Assembly: GCA_964556895.1 (NCBI GenBank)
Contig: CAZKYC010000004.1
Span: 1-64,000, forward strand
Reading direction: 5' to 3'
From: Hinthialibacter sp964556895
GTDB lineage: Bacteria; Hinthialibacterota; Hinthialibacteria; Hinthialibacterales; Hinthialibacteraceae
DNA length: 64,000 nucleotides
Positions 24,694 through 33,676 of the stretch are shown in pieces. The position numbers and the translations under genes were made by a program. Below the pieces are notes generated by a model that was not told where the DNA came from, made no database searches, and was given only the letters and a program-made list of their open reading frames with translations. Every line of letters starts with the position of its first letter. Within the stretch, counting starts at the first letter, position 1.

Positions 24694-25803
24694 ATGAAAA
24701 TCACATTTCTCGCTCTCTGGGCGTATAAACTGTTTGATGAAAACGAGCCAGCCCAGTTTGGCGGCGCCGAACTTCAGCTCTATCTGCTCGCCAATTATTT
24801 GGTCAAACAAAGCGGGACCAAAGTCGAATTTATTACGCGCGGCCAGGGGCCGTTTCGCCGGATTACAACCGAAAGCGGCATTGAGGTCATAAAACTGCCC
24901 TACCGCTCGTCATCGATATTTCGCTCAATCCTAGGCCTTTGGGATATGTATAAAGCGTGCATTCGTTCTGACGCAGACGTTCTCATTCAACGCGGAGGAG
25001 GCGTCGAAACGGGAGTCGTCGCGAGAGCCGCGACAAAACGGCGAAAGCCGTTTGTGTTTATGTGTTCATCGATCTGGGACGCTGACCGCGTCAACGAAAA
25101 GAAGCGGGGGATTCTTCTTGGCGCCCTCTATCAATACGGGCTGAAACGCTCCTCGACCATCATCGCACAAACGGTTGATCAACAAACACTGCTTCAACAA
25201 AACTATGGGCGCGAAAGTTTGGTGTTGCGTTCCGCTCACCAAATTCCTGAACAGTTGCCAGAGCCGACTCGCGAAGTGTTGTGGGTGGGGCGTTGTGACA
25301 CGACCAAACGCCCCGAACGCTTTTTAGATTTGGCCGAAGCCTTGCCTCACCATACATTCACAATGGTTTGTCCGTTGATTCATCCCAATAATGTTCACTT
25401 TTCAATGTTTCAAGATTTAGAGAATCGCGCCAAGGGAATGAAGAATGTTGTTTTTTATCCTGGCGTATCGTTCGAACAGACTGAACAACTCTTTGGCCAA
25501 CATCGCCTCTCGGTGAATACGTCAGATAAAGAGGGATACCCCAACACCTTCGTGCAGTCGTTCAAGTGGGCGCGCCCCGTGGTGTCGCTGAATGTGGATC
25601 CTGACGAATTATTGACTGACAAACAACTCGGCAAAACAGCCAATGGCGATTGGGACAACTTCAAACAAACCATTGAGTCTTTACTCGCCAATGATGAAGA
25701 CTGGCGCCGGCTGAGCCAAAATGCGCGACGGTTCGCAGAAGAACAATACGACATCAACCGAATCGGCCAGGCCTTTCTCAACCACATTCAACAGCTTGTG
25801 TGA
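24694..25803 (+). CDS. GT4-family glycosyltransferase
   Basis: 369 residues with two Rossmann-like halves (GT-B). The acceptor side has GGAELQLYLLANYL; the donor side has WVGRCDTTKRPERFLDLAEAL and the retaining EGYPNTFVQSFKWARPVV loop that contacts the nucleotide sugar. It is cytosolic, likely acting on a lipid-linked sugar. Upstream is TATACT near 24655. It pairs divergently with the sugar epimerase gene, suggesting a shared polysaccharide role. Confidence 0.85.
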   Translation: MKITFLALWAYKLFDENEPAQFGGAELQLYLLANYLVKQSGTKVEFITRGQGPFRRITTESGIEVIKLPYRSSSIFRSILGLWDMYKACIRSDADVLIQRGGGVETGVVARAATKRRKPFVFMCSSIWDADRVNEKKRGILLGALYQYGLKRSSTIIAQTVDQQTLLQQNYGRESLVLRSAHQIPEQLPEPTREVLWVGRCDTTKRPERFLDLAEALPHHTFTMVCPLIHPNNVHFSMFQDLENRAKGMKNVVFYPGVSFEQTEQLFGQHRLSVNTSDKEGYPNTFVQSFKWARPVVSLNVDPDELLTDKQLGKTANGDWDNFKQTIESLLANDEDWRRLSQNARRFAEEQYDINRIGQAFLNHIQQLV

Positions 25804-25929
25804 TATTTGATTTAGAAAACTGGCCGTTTAGCGCTTGTTCAATTCGCGGCTGTAATAGCGTCTTCAGTTAATGGAGGGCCGCTGCGCCAGAGTCATCAGA
25901 AATTCAATCATTCAACAATCAAATCACAT

Positions 25930-26736
25930 TTATTTCATCTCTCTCACCACTCTCAGTCCCAACAGTTCGAGGCGGCTGGGGTCGGTTTCGGGGTTGCGGG
26001 CGGCGCTGCGGGCGTTCCAGGAGAAGTCGAAGAACCCGCCGCCGCGCTTGATTCTTAGCGATCCTTGATCGACCAGCGGGTCGGTTTTCGGGGCTGCAGT
26101 ATATGGCGCGTAGTGATCTAGACACCACTCGTTGACGTTGCCGCTCATGTCATACAGCCCCCACGGGTTGGGCCGCTTGGAACCGACCGGATGGGTCGAA
26201 CGCCCGGAGTTATAGTCAAACCAGGCGTGGTCGACCATATCAACAAAATGGGGGTCGTCTCCCCAATAATAGCGGGTGGAGGTTTTCGCCCGGCAGGCGT
26301 ATTCCCACTCGGCTTCGGTGGGCAGGCGAAAGGTTCCGACGCCAAGCGAGTTGAGTTTGTCGATGAACCGCTGACAGTCGTCCCATAAAACGCTGTCGAC
26401 CGGGTGGTCGGAGTTTTGGTATTTGGATGGATTGGACGGCATGATCGCAGTCCATTGGTTTTGGGTGACTTCAAATTGTCCTAAATAAAATGGTTTCGAT
26501 AGTGTCACTTTATGTTGGGGGTTTTCATCGTCGTCGCGGTCTTTTTCGTCGTCAGGGCTGCCCATGGTGAATGCCCCCGCAGGAATCTCAACGAATATCA
26601 TCTCTATTTCGTCCGGCAGGATAACCGTGATTCCGTTTTCGGTTTTTTCGACCGATGCAGTCTGTTGAGGCCCGCCGCAGCCAGCAATAATCAGTGTGAA
26701 AAAAACCAGCGAAACAGAAGCGATAAATGTTTTCAT
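25930..26736 (-). CDS. SUMF1/formylglycine-generating-enzyme-like lipoprotein
   Basis: 268 residues from the ATG at 26736. A lipoprotein signal with lipobox ends in LIIAGC. The FGE-sulfatase domain follows: IPAGAFTMGSPDDEKDRDDDENPQH, PFYLGQFEVTQNQW, HPVDSVLWDDCQRF, FRLPTEAEWEYACRA, GLYDMSGNVNEWC and GLRVVRE. Such domains often bind calcium and may act as FGE enzymes or simply as C-type-lectin-like binding modules. I cannot see the two-cysteine copper site of true FGE, so enzyme activity is unclear. A start at 26880 would extend into unlikely sequence. It lies 13 bases after the metallo-beta-lactamase gene, so co-transcription is likely. Confidence 0.85.
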   Translation of the reverse strand: MKTFIASVSLVFFTLIIAGCGGPQQTASVEKTENGITVILPDEIEMIFVEIPAGAFTMGSPDDEKDRDDDENPQHKVTLSKPFYLGQFEVTQNQWTAIMPSNPSKYQNSDHPVDSVLWDDCQRFIDKLNSLGVGTFRLPTEAEWEYACRAKTSTRYYWGDDPHFVDMVDHAWFDYNSGRSTHPVGSKRPNPWGLYDMSGNVNEWCLDHYAPYTAAPKTDPLVDQGSLRIKRGGGFFDFSWNARSAARNPETDPSRLELLGLRVVREMK

Positions 26737-26749
26737 GCGTTTTTTTGTG

Positions 26750-27364
26750 TTAAAGAACAAAGTAATTGTCATGGCCGGGCGCGATGACGTCAGCGACTTT
26801 GGCAATCTGGTCGATGGAGTTGCGCGCTGCCGGGCGGTCTTCACAGCCGTCGCCGGGGTCGCGGTTTTCGAAATGGTCAAAGGTCAAAACCGCGTCACCC
26901 GCCACTGCCACCACGCCGTCGCGCGTCTCAAACAGATACGCGCTTGAGCCGTGGGTGTGCCCCGGCGTAGGCAGCAGCTCAATGCCAGGCAGCGAGTGGT
27001 CTTCAAATGGTTCGATTCGATTGGCCAGCAGCGACGCATCGCTAGCAGAGTTTGCGGCGCGAATCTCTAAGCGCGGCATCAACCAGGTCGAGTTGGCAAA
27101 CACTTCGAGTTGGCGGTGATGGGCCGGGTCAAAATGAGTCAACAACACCGCGTCAATCTGATCGGGCATGAGGCCGCTGCGCCGGTTGAGCAATTCACTT
27201 GCGGCTTGCGGCGACTCAAACCCCGGGTCAACCAAGACCACGTTGTCGGCGGTTTCGAGCAAGGTGATGGTGCACAGCGTCTGACGCCGGGGCGATTCTT
27301 CGCCCCAGTATGGGTTGCGGCCCAGCGAGCCGATTTGAATGATGCGCCAATGGGGATTCACCAT
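26750..27364 (-). CDS. Metallo-beta-lactamase-fold protein with degenerate metal motif
   Basis: 204 residues with the MBL topology: VVLVDPGFES, then a metal motif, then LPTPGHTHGSSAYLF, VAVAGDAVLTFDHF and VIAPGHDNYF. The canonical THxHxDH is here THFDPAH, with His79 to Asp and Asp81 to Ala, so one of the two metal sites is likely weakened; the later His and Asp ligands are kept. The fold is clear; the substrate is unknown. It is upstream of the SUMF1 lipoprotein gene. Repeat B copy 1 begins three bases from its start codon. Confidence 0.8.
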   Translation of the reverse strand: MVNPHWRIIQIGSLGRNPYWGEESPRRQTLCTITLLETADNVVLVDPGFESPQAASELLNRRSGLMPDQIDAVLLTHFDPAHHRQLEVFANSTWLMPRLEIRAANSASDASLLANRIEPFEDHSLPGIELLPTPGHTHGSSAYLFETRDGVVAVAGDAVLTFDHFENRDPGDGCEDRPAARNSIDQIAKVADVIAPGHDNYFVL

Positions 27365-27366
27365 TT

Positions 27367-27480
27367 TATAGTGATTGCCAAAATTCCATGCAGATTGAGT
27401 TTTTCATAATAGTCTCTATCGCTGTCCGCCGCGGCGGATACGGGCGCGCTTACCGAACATGCTTTTGACAAACGCTCTTG
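27367..27480 (+). repeat. Family B intergenic repeat, copy 1
   Basis: ATAGTGATTGCCAAAATTCC then GATTGAG, GTCCGCCGCGGCGGATACGG, GGCGCGCTTACC and TTTTGACAAACGCTCT. Matches the copies at 36144, 39506 and 55832. It fills part of the 314-base gap before the gene at 27679; the rest is AT-rich and contains the promoter at 27617. Confidence 0.75.
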
Positions 27481-27616
27481 ATAGTGTACCCGTATTTTTA
27501 GGGGGAAAAATCGACGTGAAACCATAAACCTTACGGTCGTGAACATACCCGCTTTCTTGTCTACTATATATCTGTGATATAACGAGTTAGATTATAATAT
27601 GTTTGTATTGTGATTA

Positions 27617-27644
27617 TTGACAAGTTTGATAAAACTTATTAAAT
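27617..27644 (+). promoter_or_regulatory. Candidate promoter for the secreted protein/OMP pair
   Basis: Perfect -35 TTGACA (27617-27622), 16-base spacer, moderate -10 TTAAAT (27639-27644). It lies in AT-rich DNA 35 bases before the start codon. Confidence 0.5.
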
Positions 27645-27678
27645 AGGAAGATTGACCAAAACCTCAGGAGGGAAATAT

Positions 27679-29151
27679 ATGTTGAGGGCTTCATTTCTTT
27701 TTGTAGTAGGAAGTGTCTTGTCGTTCGCCGTGATCAATGCGAGTGCGCAGGACGTGCAGATTTTGTTGAGTGATGGCAGCGTATTCACCCCGGGTGGTGA
27801 AATTGTTGTGGGAGGCCCCGTCGAGGGCGCCTTGACGGCTGTTCCATTTGGAACCGGCCATCTAGTCGTAACCGAGTATGGCGAGATCATAGGCGTTGGT
27901 GTTGATGCGCCGTTTGAGGGTATGACCTTCCCCATGCCCATCATGAAAGATTTTATCTTGAACCCAGACGGCTTGGGCGGGTATCTGCTCGACCAATACG
28001 GCGGCGTTCACCCCTTGGGCGACGCGGATTTTTTAGGCGCCCAATTTTATGGCACTCCGTTCAACCCGCTGACGATTGCGCGTTCTCTCGAATTGGCGCT
28101 TGACGCCGCGGGCGAAGTGTTGGGCTATTACTCTCTCAACCGCTATGGGCAGATCAATTCGAACGGCGCCGTGCCGATCTTGCCGGATGTTAAAACCAAA
28201 GACGCGGTTTCATTAAAGATTTCCCCGACAGGAACAGGCTATGCAATCTTGGATGACAACGGCTCAATTTTCACCTTTGGTGAAGTTTCTGCGGTTGAGT
28301 TAGAGATCGAACTCGAAAAAGGTGTGAAGGTGGTTGACTTTTCATTCACCCCGTCGGGCGAAGGTTTCTATCTGGTTGACTCATCAGGCGCAATTCACTC
28401 GACTGGCGACGCTGAAATTCTTGACGGCCTGCCCGAGTTGGCTGAAGGCGTAACCGTCGCGGGCATCTTAACCGACGTGCTGCCTGGTTCGGTCGAAAAC
28501 CTGCCTGACGATGTCTCCCCGGCGCCGACCAACACGCCGACCGCAACGCCGACTCTGGCGCCTGAAGCGACCTCAACCCCGTTGCCGCCGACGGCGACCC
28601 CTGAGCCTGAAGTTCCAACCGTGACGCCTGTTCCGCCGACAGCGACCCCAGAGTCACCGATAAATACACCTGTTCCTGGCGCCCCGACATCGACTCCATT
28701 GCCGCCAACCGCGACCCCAGTCCCACCGACGGCGACCCCAGCGCCGCCAACCGCTGTTCCTGAGTCGCCGACTGCCACTCCGACTCCTGAGTCGCCGTTT
28801 GGCACGATTGTTCCGCCGGGAATCTATGACAGTTTTCTTGGAACCTGGAACGCGCAGTTTATCAATAATATGACTGGCCAAGTTACCATGCGCCAGATTC
28901 GTATTTCGGTTCAAAACAATAACGTAGTCGCTGAAGATTTAACTTCTCCAACGTTGTTTGGAACCAAGACATTAAATGTGATTGATCCAGGCGCGATTGG
29001 ATTTACCAATGCGGGCACTTCTGGCGTTGAGTCGCTCAACTTCGCCTTAATTGGCGCGAACACCGGCTTTACGGGAGGCTATTCGGTTTCAAGCGGCTTC
29101 CCGCCGATTCCACAAGTGTGGGCGATCACGGTTGATTTCACCAATCAGTAA
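27679..29151 (+). CDS. Secreted protein with propeller-like N-terminus, Pro/Thr linker and C-terminal domain
   Basis: 490 residues from the ATG at 27679, preceded by AGGAGGG. A signal peptide ends near NASAQ. Residues ~20-265 carry repeated beta units of the kind LLSDGSVFTPGGE, VTEYGEIIGVG, LLDQYGGVHPLGDA, ILDDNGSIFTFGE and LVDSSGAIHSTGDA, suggesting a beta-propeller. A ~95-residue linker of PTATP/PPTATP repeats follows, likely extended and perhaps glycosylated. A C-terminal ~110-residue beta domain (FLGTWNAQFINNMTGQVTMRQI) closes it. I do not recognise the family. An outer-membrane protein gene follows after 31 bases, so the pair may work at the cell surface. Confidence 0.75.
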   Translation: MLRASFLFVVGSVLSFAVINASAQDVQILLSDGSVFTPGGEIVVGGPVEGALTAVPFGTGHLVVTEYGEIIGVGVDAPFEGMTFPMPIMKDFILNPDGLGGYLLDQYGGVHPLGDADFLGAQFYGTPFNPLTIARSLELALDAAGEVLGYYSLNRYGQINSNGAVPILPDVKTKDAVSLKISPTGTGYAILDDNGSIFTFGEVSAVELEIELEKGVKVVDFSFTPSGEGFYLVDSSGAIHSTGDAEILDGLPELAEGVTVAGILTDVLPGSVENLPDDVSPAPTNTPTATPTLAPEATSTPLPPTATPEPEVPTVTPVPPTATPESPINTPVPGAPTSTPLPPTATPVPPTATPAPPTAVPESPTATPTPESPFGTIVPPGIYDSFLGTWNAQFINNMTGQVTMRQIRISVQNNNVVAEDLTSPTLFGTKTLNVIDPGAIGFTNAGTSGVESLNFALIGANTGFTGGYSVSSGFPPIPQVWAITVDFTNQ

Positions 29152-29182
29152 ATTGGCATAATTTGATAAGGAGAACATATCA

Positions 29183-30274
29183 ATGAACTATACAGGCCGT
29201 ATTCTCTTATGTTTGGCAGTCGCCGCCACTGCGCTTGTTCAGCCGGCTGCACAGGCCGACGACGCAGAAAGTTATTTCATTCGCCACACGGTGAACCGCT
29301 ATTTCCCGGTCCACATGACGGCGCGCACCATGGGCATGGGCGGCGCCTTTGTCGCCATTAAGGGCGACTCAGCCTCGATTCTCGGCAACCCCGCCGGGCT
29401 TGGGCCATTGACCGATAGTTTCATGACGGGCGGCCTTCAGTATGGCCAGATCTCGGGCGACGACCTCTCAACCTTAGACGGCGTTGATGAAGACCTCTTT
29501 GGCGGACTGTTCATGGGCGCCTACCCCATCACGGATCAATTCAGCTTTGGTTGGGGGTTTGTTCCGACCATCGGTGAAGCCGACGATTCCGCCGACCGCG
29601 AGACTGAGAATTTCTATGTTCCGCTCAGCGCCGCGTATGACGTCAGCGACGTGTTCTCAGTGGGGTATGGCATTGGCTATATCAATGACGATGTTGACGC
29701 CGACGGCTTTAACGGCGAGATGGACTTCGCCTTACTTCATCGCGTCGGCGTGTTGTTCGCTGCGTCAGACGTTCTTGACTTGGGCCTCATGGGAACCTTT
29801 GGCCATGGCGACGCCGAATCAAGCGCGGTGAACGGCGCCAGCTTCGACGGCGACCGCGAGTCGTGGAGCATCCAAGGCGGCCTCGCCTGGATGGCAACCA
29901 GCGACCTGCTGTTGGCGTTAGACCTGGCCTATGAAGATATGGAAACCGACGGGACTATCAGCAACCGCCTGATCCCGGCGTTCCCATCGGTCGGGTTTGA
30001 AGAATCCATCGAATCGATGTCCGTTCGCGCGGGGGCTGAATACGCCTGGAACGAATGTTTGAAACTGCGCGGCGGCGCGGGCTATACCGACTATGACTAT
30101 GAAACCAACGACGCCGCTACGGCCGCATTGGTCGACGGCATTGACGGCGCCCATGTCTCGTCAGGGTTTGGCTATGAATGGAACGAAAACATCATGACCG
30201 ACGTGGCGGGCATGATTCGTTTCTTTGATGAAGTCGACTTCTTGGTCGGCGCACAGTTAACCTACAAGTTTTAG
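29183..30274 (+). CDS. Outer-membrane beta-barrel protein (FadL/PorV-like)
   Basis: 363 residues. Signal peptide (ending AAQA), then ARTMGMGGAFVAIKGDSASILGNPAGLG, a pattern of the OMPP1/FadL and PorV-like barrels. Alternating amphipathic strands run to the C-terminal LTYKF, the aromatic end recognised by the BAM machine. This supports a diderm organism. The GGAGA ribosome site is good. It is downstream of the Pro/Thr-linker protein, 31 bases, probably one transcript. Ligand unknown. Confidence 0.82.
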   Translation: MNYTGRILLCLAVAATALVQPAAQADDAESYFIRHTVNRYFPVHMTARTMGMGGAFVAIKGDSASILGNPAGLGPLTDSFMTGGLQYGQISGDDLSTLDGVDEDLFGGLFMGAYPITDQFSFGWGFVPTIGEADDSADRETENFYVPLSAAYDVSDVFSVGYGIGYINDDVDADGFNGEMDFALLHRVGVLFAASDVLDLGLMGTFGHGDAESSAVNGASFDGDRESWSIQGGLAWMATSDLLLALDLAYEDMETDGTISNRLIPAFPSVGFEESIESMSVRAGAEYAWNECLKLRGGAGYTDYDYETNDAATAALVDGIDGAHVSSGFGYEWNENIMTDVAGMIRFFDEVDFLVGAQLTYKF

Positions 30275-30298
30275 TTTGACGATGGGCGCAGGGCGGGT

Positions 30299-30330
30299 AA
30301 AAAACGCGGGGCGGTCGATTGACCGCCCCG
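30299..30330 (-). terminator. Intrinsic terminator downstream of pckG
   Basis: Perfect 10-bp stem CGGGGCGGTC/GACCGCCCCG with a 4-base loop (30307-30330). On the minus strand it runs into CG and then six T (A-run at 30299-30304). It sits beyond the family A copy that follows pckG. Confidence 0.75.
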
Positions 30331-30357
30331 GTGTTGAGTTGCGGTGGGGGAAAGCCT

Positions 30358-30404
30358 GATCCCTCCTGGCGCCTTCGGCGCCTTCCCCCCTTAAACAAGG
30401 GGAG
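30358..30404 (+). repeat. Family A element, copy 4
   Basis: GATCCCTCCTGGCGCC with a GGCGCC hairpin, then CCCCCCTTAAACAAGGGGAG. It lies between the pckG stop and its terminator. Confidence 0.75.
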
Positions 30405-30414
30405 CAATAAGCGC

Positions 30415-32205
30415 TTACTTGCTCAAACGGGCTTTGAGTTCTTCCAATTGTTTAGCCATGCGCGCGGGCAACTTGTCGCCGAACTGTTCGAAATATTCAT
30501 CCACGCTGGGCATTTCTTCCATCACCGCGGCGTTGTCGACCTTCAATAATTCTTTGACGTCTTCGCCGGGGATATCGAGACCGCTGAGGTCAAGCGAAGA
30601 TTCGGTCGGCAGGTTGCCCAGGGCGGTTTCAGTCGCTTCGGCCTTGCCTTCGAGGCGCTCACAGATCCATTTCAACACGCGGCTGTTGTCGCCAAAGCCC
30701 GGCCACAACCACTTGCCGTCTTCGTTTTTACGGAACCAGTTGACGAAGTAAATCTTGGGCGCTTTGTCGCCCAACCTGTCGCCCATTTCAAACCAATGTT
30801 GAAAGTAGTCGCCCATGTTGTAGCCGCAGAACGGCAGCATGGCAAACGGGTCGCGGCGCAGTTTGCCCTTCACGTCGAGGGCGGCGGCGGTGCGTTCTGA
30901 GGCGGCGGTGGCGCCCATATACACGCCGTGGTCCCAGCCGAATGATTCGGTCACGAGTGGGATCGTGCTGGCGCGGCGCCCGCCAAAGAGAAACACATCG
31001 ATGGGGACGCCTTTGGGGTCTTCCCAATCAGGACAGATTACCGGGCACTGGCTGGCTGGCGCGGTAAAACGCGCATTGGGGTGAGCGCCCTTACGGCCTG
31101 ATTCGGGCGTCCATTCACGCCCCAGCCAGTTGACGCCGTGGCTGCAGGGTTCGTCCATCTCTTCCCACCAGACGTCGTCTTGGTCTGTCATGACGCAATT
31201 GGTGAAGATCGAATTTGCTTTGATGCTTTCCATCGCCATCGGGTTGGTTTTGTAGCTGGTGCCGGGGGCGACGCCAAAGAAGCCCGCCTCGGGGTTGATC
31301 GCATAGAGGCGGCCGTCGTCGCCGACTTTCATCCAGGCGATGTCGTCGCCGACGCATTCGCATTTCCACCCGGGGATGGTCGGCTCCAACATGGCCAGGT
31401 TGGTCTTGCCGCAGGCCGAGGGGAACGCCGCTGAGATATGATACTGTTTTCCTTCAGGGCTGGTGAGGCGCAAGATCAACATGTGTTCGGCCATCCAGCC
31501 TTCGCGGCGCGCCATGGCGGAAGCGATGCGCAAGGCCAGGCACTTCTTACCCAACAGCGCGTTGCCGCCATAACCGGAGCCGTAACTCCAAATCAGGTTT
31601 TCTTCAGGGAAATGAGAGATGTATTTCTTTTCAATCGGGGCGCAGGGCCAGGTTGAATCGGCTTTGCCCTCTTCGAGTGGAGCGCCAATCGAGTGTAAAC
31701 ATGGAATGAAATCACCATCGTCGCCCAGAACTTCGAGAACTTTGTAGCCCACGCGGGTCATGATGTGCATGTTGACCACAACATACGCGCTATCGGTAAT
31801 CTCAACGCCAATTTTGGCGATAGGCGAGCCGATGGGGCCCATACTGAAGGGAATGACATACATGGTACGGCCCTTCATGCAGCCATCATACAGTTGCTTC
31901 ATTGCGGCTTTTAATTCGTCAGGATTCACCCAGTTGTTAGTCGGGCCGGCGTCTTCCTGATTTTTTGATGCGATATAGGTGCGGTCTTCGACGCGGGCGA
32001 CGTCTGAGGGGTCAGACCGAAAGAGAAAACTGTTGGGGCGTTTGTTGTCGTCAAGGCGGTGGGCTTGGCCCGTGTTGACCATGAGGTGCATGAGATCGCC
32101 GTATTCTTTTTTGCTGCCGTCACACCAGATGACATCGTCGGGCTTACACATGGCTTCGATTTCAGCCACCCAGTCAAGCAGTTTCTTGTTGTTTGTCTTG
32201 GTCAT
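30415..32205 (-). CDS. pckG: Phosphoenolpyruvate carboxykinase (GTP)
   Basis: Interconverts oxaloacetate plus GTP and PEP plus CO2 in gluconeogenesis. 596 residues. The kinase P-loop FPSACGKTNLAM, the Mn-binding region and the substrate Arg/Ser segment RRASTIP are present, as are the C-terminal PxFGWDHG-like motifs (FGWDHGVYMGATAASE). This is the GTP-dependent family, not the ATP form. The start is the ATG at 32205, because GGAG lies just upstream; a longer start at 32256 is unlikely. A 307-base AT-rich leader with two repeated 11-mers precedes it. Confidence 0.97.
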   Translation of the reverse strand: MTKTNNKKLLDWVAEIEAMCKPDDVIWCDGSKKEYGDLMHLMVNTGQAHRLDDNKRPNSFLFRSDPSDVARVEDRTYIASKNQEDAGPTNNWVNPDELKAAMKQLYDGCMKGRTMYVIPFSMGPIGSPIAKIGVEITDSAYVVVNMHIMTRVGYKVLEVLGDDGDFIPCLHSIGAPLEEGKADSTWPCAPIEKKYISHFPEENLIWSYGSGYGGNALLGKKCLALRIASAMARREGWMAEHMLILRLTSPEGKQYHISAAFPSACGKTNLAMLEPTIPGWKCECVGDDIAWMKVGDDGRLYAINPEAGFFGVAPGTSYKTNPMAMESIKANSIFTNCVMTDQDDVWWEEMDEPCSHGVNWLGREWTPESGRKGAHPNARFTAPASQCPVICPDWEDPKGVPIDVFLFGGRRASTIPLVTESFGWDHGVYMGATAASERTAAALDVKGKLRRDPFAMLPFCGYNMGDYFQHWFEMGDRLGDKAPKIYFVNWFRKNEDGKWLWPGFGDNSRVLKWICERLEGKAEATETALGNLPTESSLDLSGLDIPGEDVKELLKVDNAAVMEEMPSVDEYFEQFGDKLPARMAKQLEELKARLSK

Positions 32206-32290
32206 GTTGCGCTCCTTTTTTGCGGTTAAACTATCCAAAACTGGATAAATTTTCATCTATTGACGTATCAAAGTATGGTTTATAAAAAAA

Positions 32291-32329
32291 GGGTAAACTT
32301 TTTTGTTTTACACAGGAAGGGTTAACTTT
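32291..32329 (-). promoter_or_regulatory. Repeated 11-mer in the pckG leader, possible operator
   Basis: GGGTAAACTTT (32291-32301) and GGGTTAACTTT (32319-32329) differ at one base and are 28 bp apart, close to three helical turns. They lie ~85-125 bases upstream of the pckG ATG in AT-rich DNA, between pckG and the next minus-strand gene. A regulator binding site is a guess from spacing and similarity. I see no gene in this 307-base gap. Confidence 0.35.
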
Positions 32330-32512
32330 ATATAAAGCGTATAATTTATGATCTCCAAACAAGATAGTTAATTATGTATCTTTCTTTTTGGTTGCTTGAT
32401 ATATGATACCCAGCTTTTCACCAAGTGGAACCGATATGAATTTAGATTTCAGTGAATAATTTATGGTACATACGGGTGTTTAACTATATGTTTGATTTTG
32501 ATTCGATAAAGT

Positions 32513-33466
32513 TTACTGGTTATTTTCACCGCTATCCAGGCTTTTTTTGAGGCTTGTCGAATCAACGCCCAACAAGCGCCCGTCAAAGGCCATTTTCATA
32601 AAGGGCATACCAACCAATGCTAACAGCCAGTAGCCAAAGATTGAATACAACACCCCGACTGCCAAGTTGGTTTCGTAGGCGGTGAAATTCTGAAACAAAT
32701 AGATCATGGCGCCGTCGCGTGTGCCCATACCGGCGGTAGTAATTGGTAACAGTCCGACAAAGATCGCTATGGGCAGCGCCGCGCAAACATAGGCGAGCGT
32801 TACGTCAGCATGAAGGCTTTGATAACACAGCCAGGTTTGTAGATAAGAAGCGAACCAATTCGTTAACGTAATGATGACAATAAGAATGAACCCAACCGGT
32901 GATGAAAACAGCCTTTTTGAGGCGAGAATGACATCGCCGCCAACTGTCTGAAAGCGCTTGGGAAGCATCTTCGCCAACCCAAATGACAAGAAAGCAAGCG
33001 CAAGCAACACCCCACCAAAAATGGCTGATCCGGTGATGGCGATGAGCGGCAAACCAAGAAGAACGCCGCCTCCAGCAGCGCTGAGGCTCAATATGGCTAC
33101 GTCGATGAGGCGTTCTGCGATGAGAAGCCCAGCCGTCTGGCCATAGGGCAGCCTGTCTTTAAGAAAGATGATTTTTATCAAGTCTCCAGACTTGGCAGGC
33201 GTAATCGTCCCTAAGGGCCAGGCGGCCAGAATCAGTTTCAGGCTGTCCCAAAACGAGATGGGCGCGCCGAGTTGTTTCATGATCAGCTGCCAGCGAACCG
33301 CGCTCAACACCGGGAACAACAAGGTCAGCGCCGCCGCCGCTGCCAAGGGAAAGGGCTTGGCGGACGTGACCGCCGCCAACGCCAGGGCGGGGTCAACCGC
33401 CGAAAACAATAACGCGAATATGACCAATGTTGATAGCCAAAGCAGGAGTTTGTTATATATCTTCAT
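32513..33466 (-). CDS. Lysylphosphatidylglycerol synthase-type transmembrane protein (UPF0104)
   Basis: 317 residues, seven to eight TM helices, no soluble domain. It belongs to the flippase-like TM family (AglD/YbhN/MprF N-terminal region), with LSAVRWQLIMKQLG, GTITPAKSGDLIKIIFLK and LPITTAGMGTRDGAMIYLF. These proteins are thought to move lipid-linked substrates or lipids across membranes. No aminoacyl-transfer domain is present. It is alone between pckG and fusA; upstream DNA is shared with the long fusA leader. Confidence 0.85.
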   Translation of the reverse strand: MKIYNKLLLWLSTLVIFALLFSAVDPALALAAVTSAKPFPLAAAAALTLLFPVLSAVRWQLIMKQLGAPISFWDSLKLILAAWPLGTITPAKSGDLIKIIFLKDRLPYGQTAGLLIAERLIDVAILSLSAAGGGVLLGLPLIAITGSAIFGGVLLALAFLSFGLAKMLPKRFQTVGGDVILASKRLFSSPVGFILIVIITLTNWFASYLQTWLCYQSLHADVTLAYVCAALPIAIFVGLLPITTAGMGTRDGAMIYLFQNFTAYETNLAVGVLYSIFGYWLLALVGMPFMKMAFDGRLLGVDSTSLKKSLDSGENNQ

Positions 33467-33648
33467 GGCGCGAACGCTTTCAGTTTGTCTTCAATAGCGC
33501 AGCGAATGAATGTAGTTGTATCATACCCATCTCAAAGTAATATTAAGCCGCTGGCTGAAAATTCTCATCATTTTCTTACATCTCTAGGCGATAATATCAA
33601 CAAAACAGTTTGGATGTCATTGTTACGCGATTTTTTTCTACTAGACGA

Positions 33649-33676
33649 TTGACTTTTAAGGATTTGAGAATACAAT
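33649..33676 (+). promoter_or_regulatory. Sigma-70-type promoter of fusA
   Basis: -35 TTGACT (33649-33654), 16-base spacer, -10 TACAAT (33671-33676), each five of six matches. It implies a leader of about 245 bases before the fusA ATG. Nothing else is recognised in the 462-base gap 33467-33928; I cannot assign a riboswitch family to the leader. Confidence 0.7.

Noticed and set aside
27460..27490. TTGACA at the end of family B copies as an outward promoter
   Set aside because: No consistent -10 lies 16-18 bases downstream, and two of four copies read TTGTCA.
27505..27530. parS-like ACGTGAAAC at about 27514
   Set aside because: Only the right half matches; the left half has almost no agreement.
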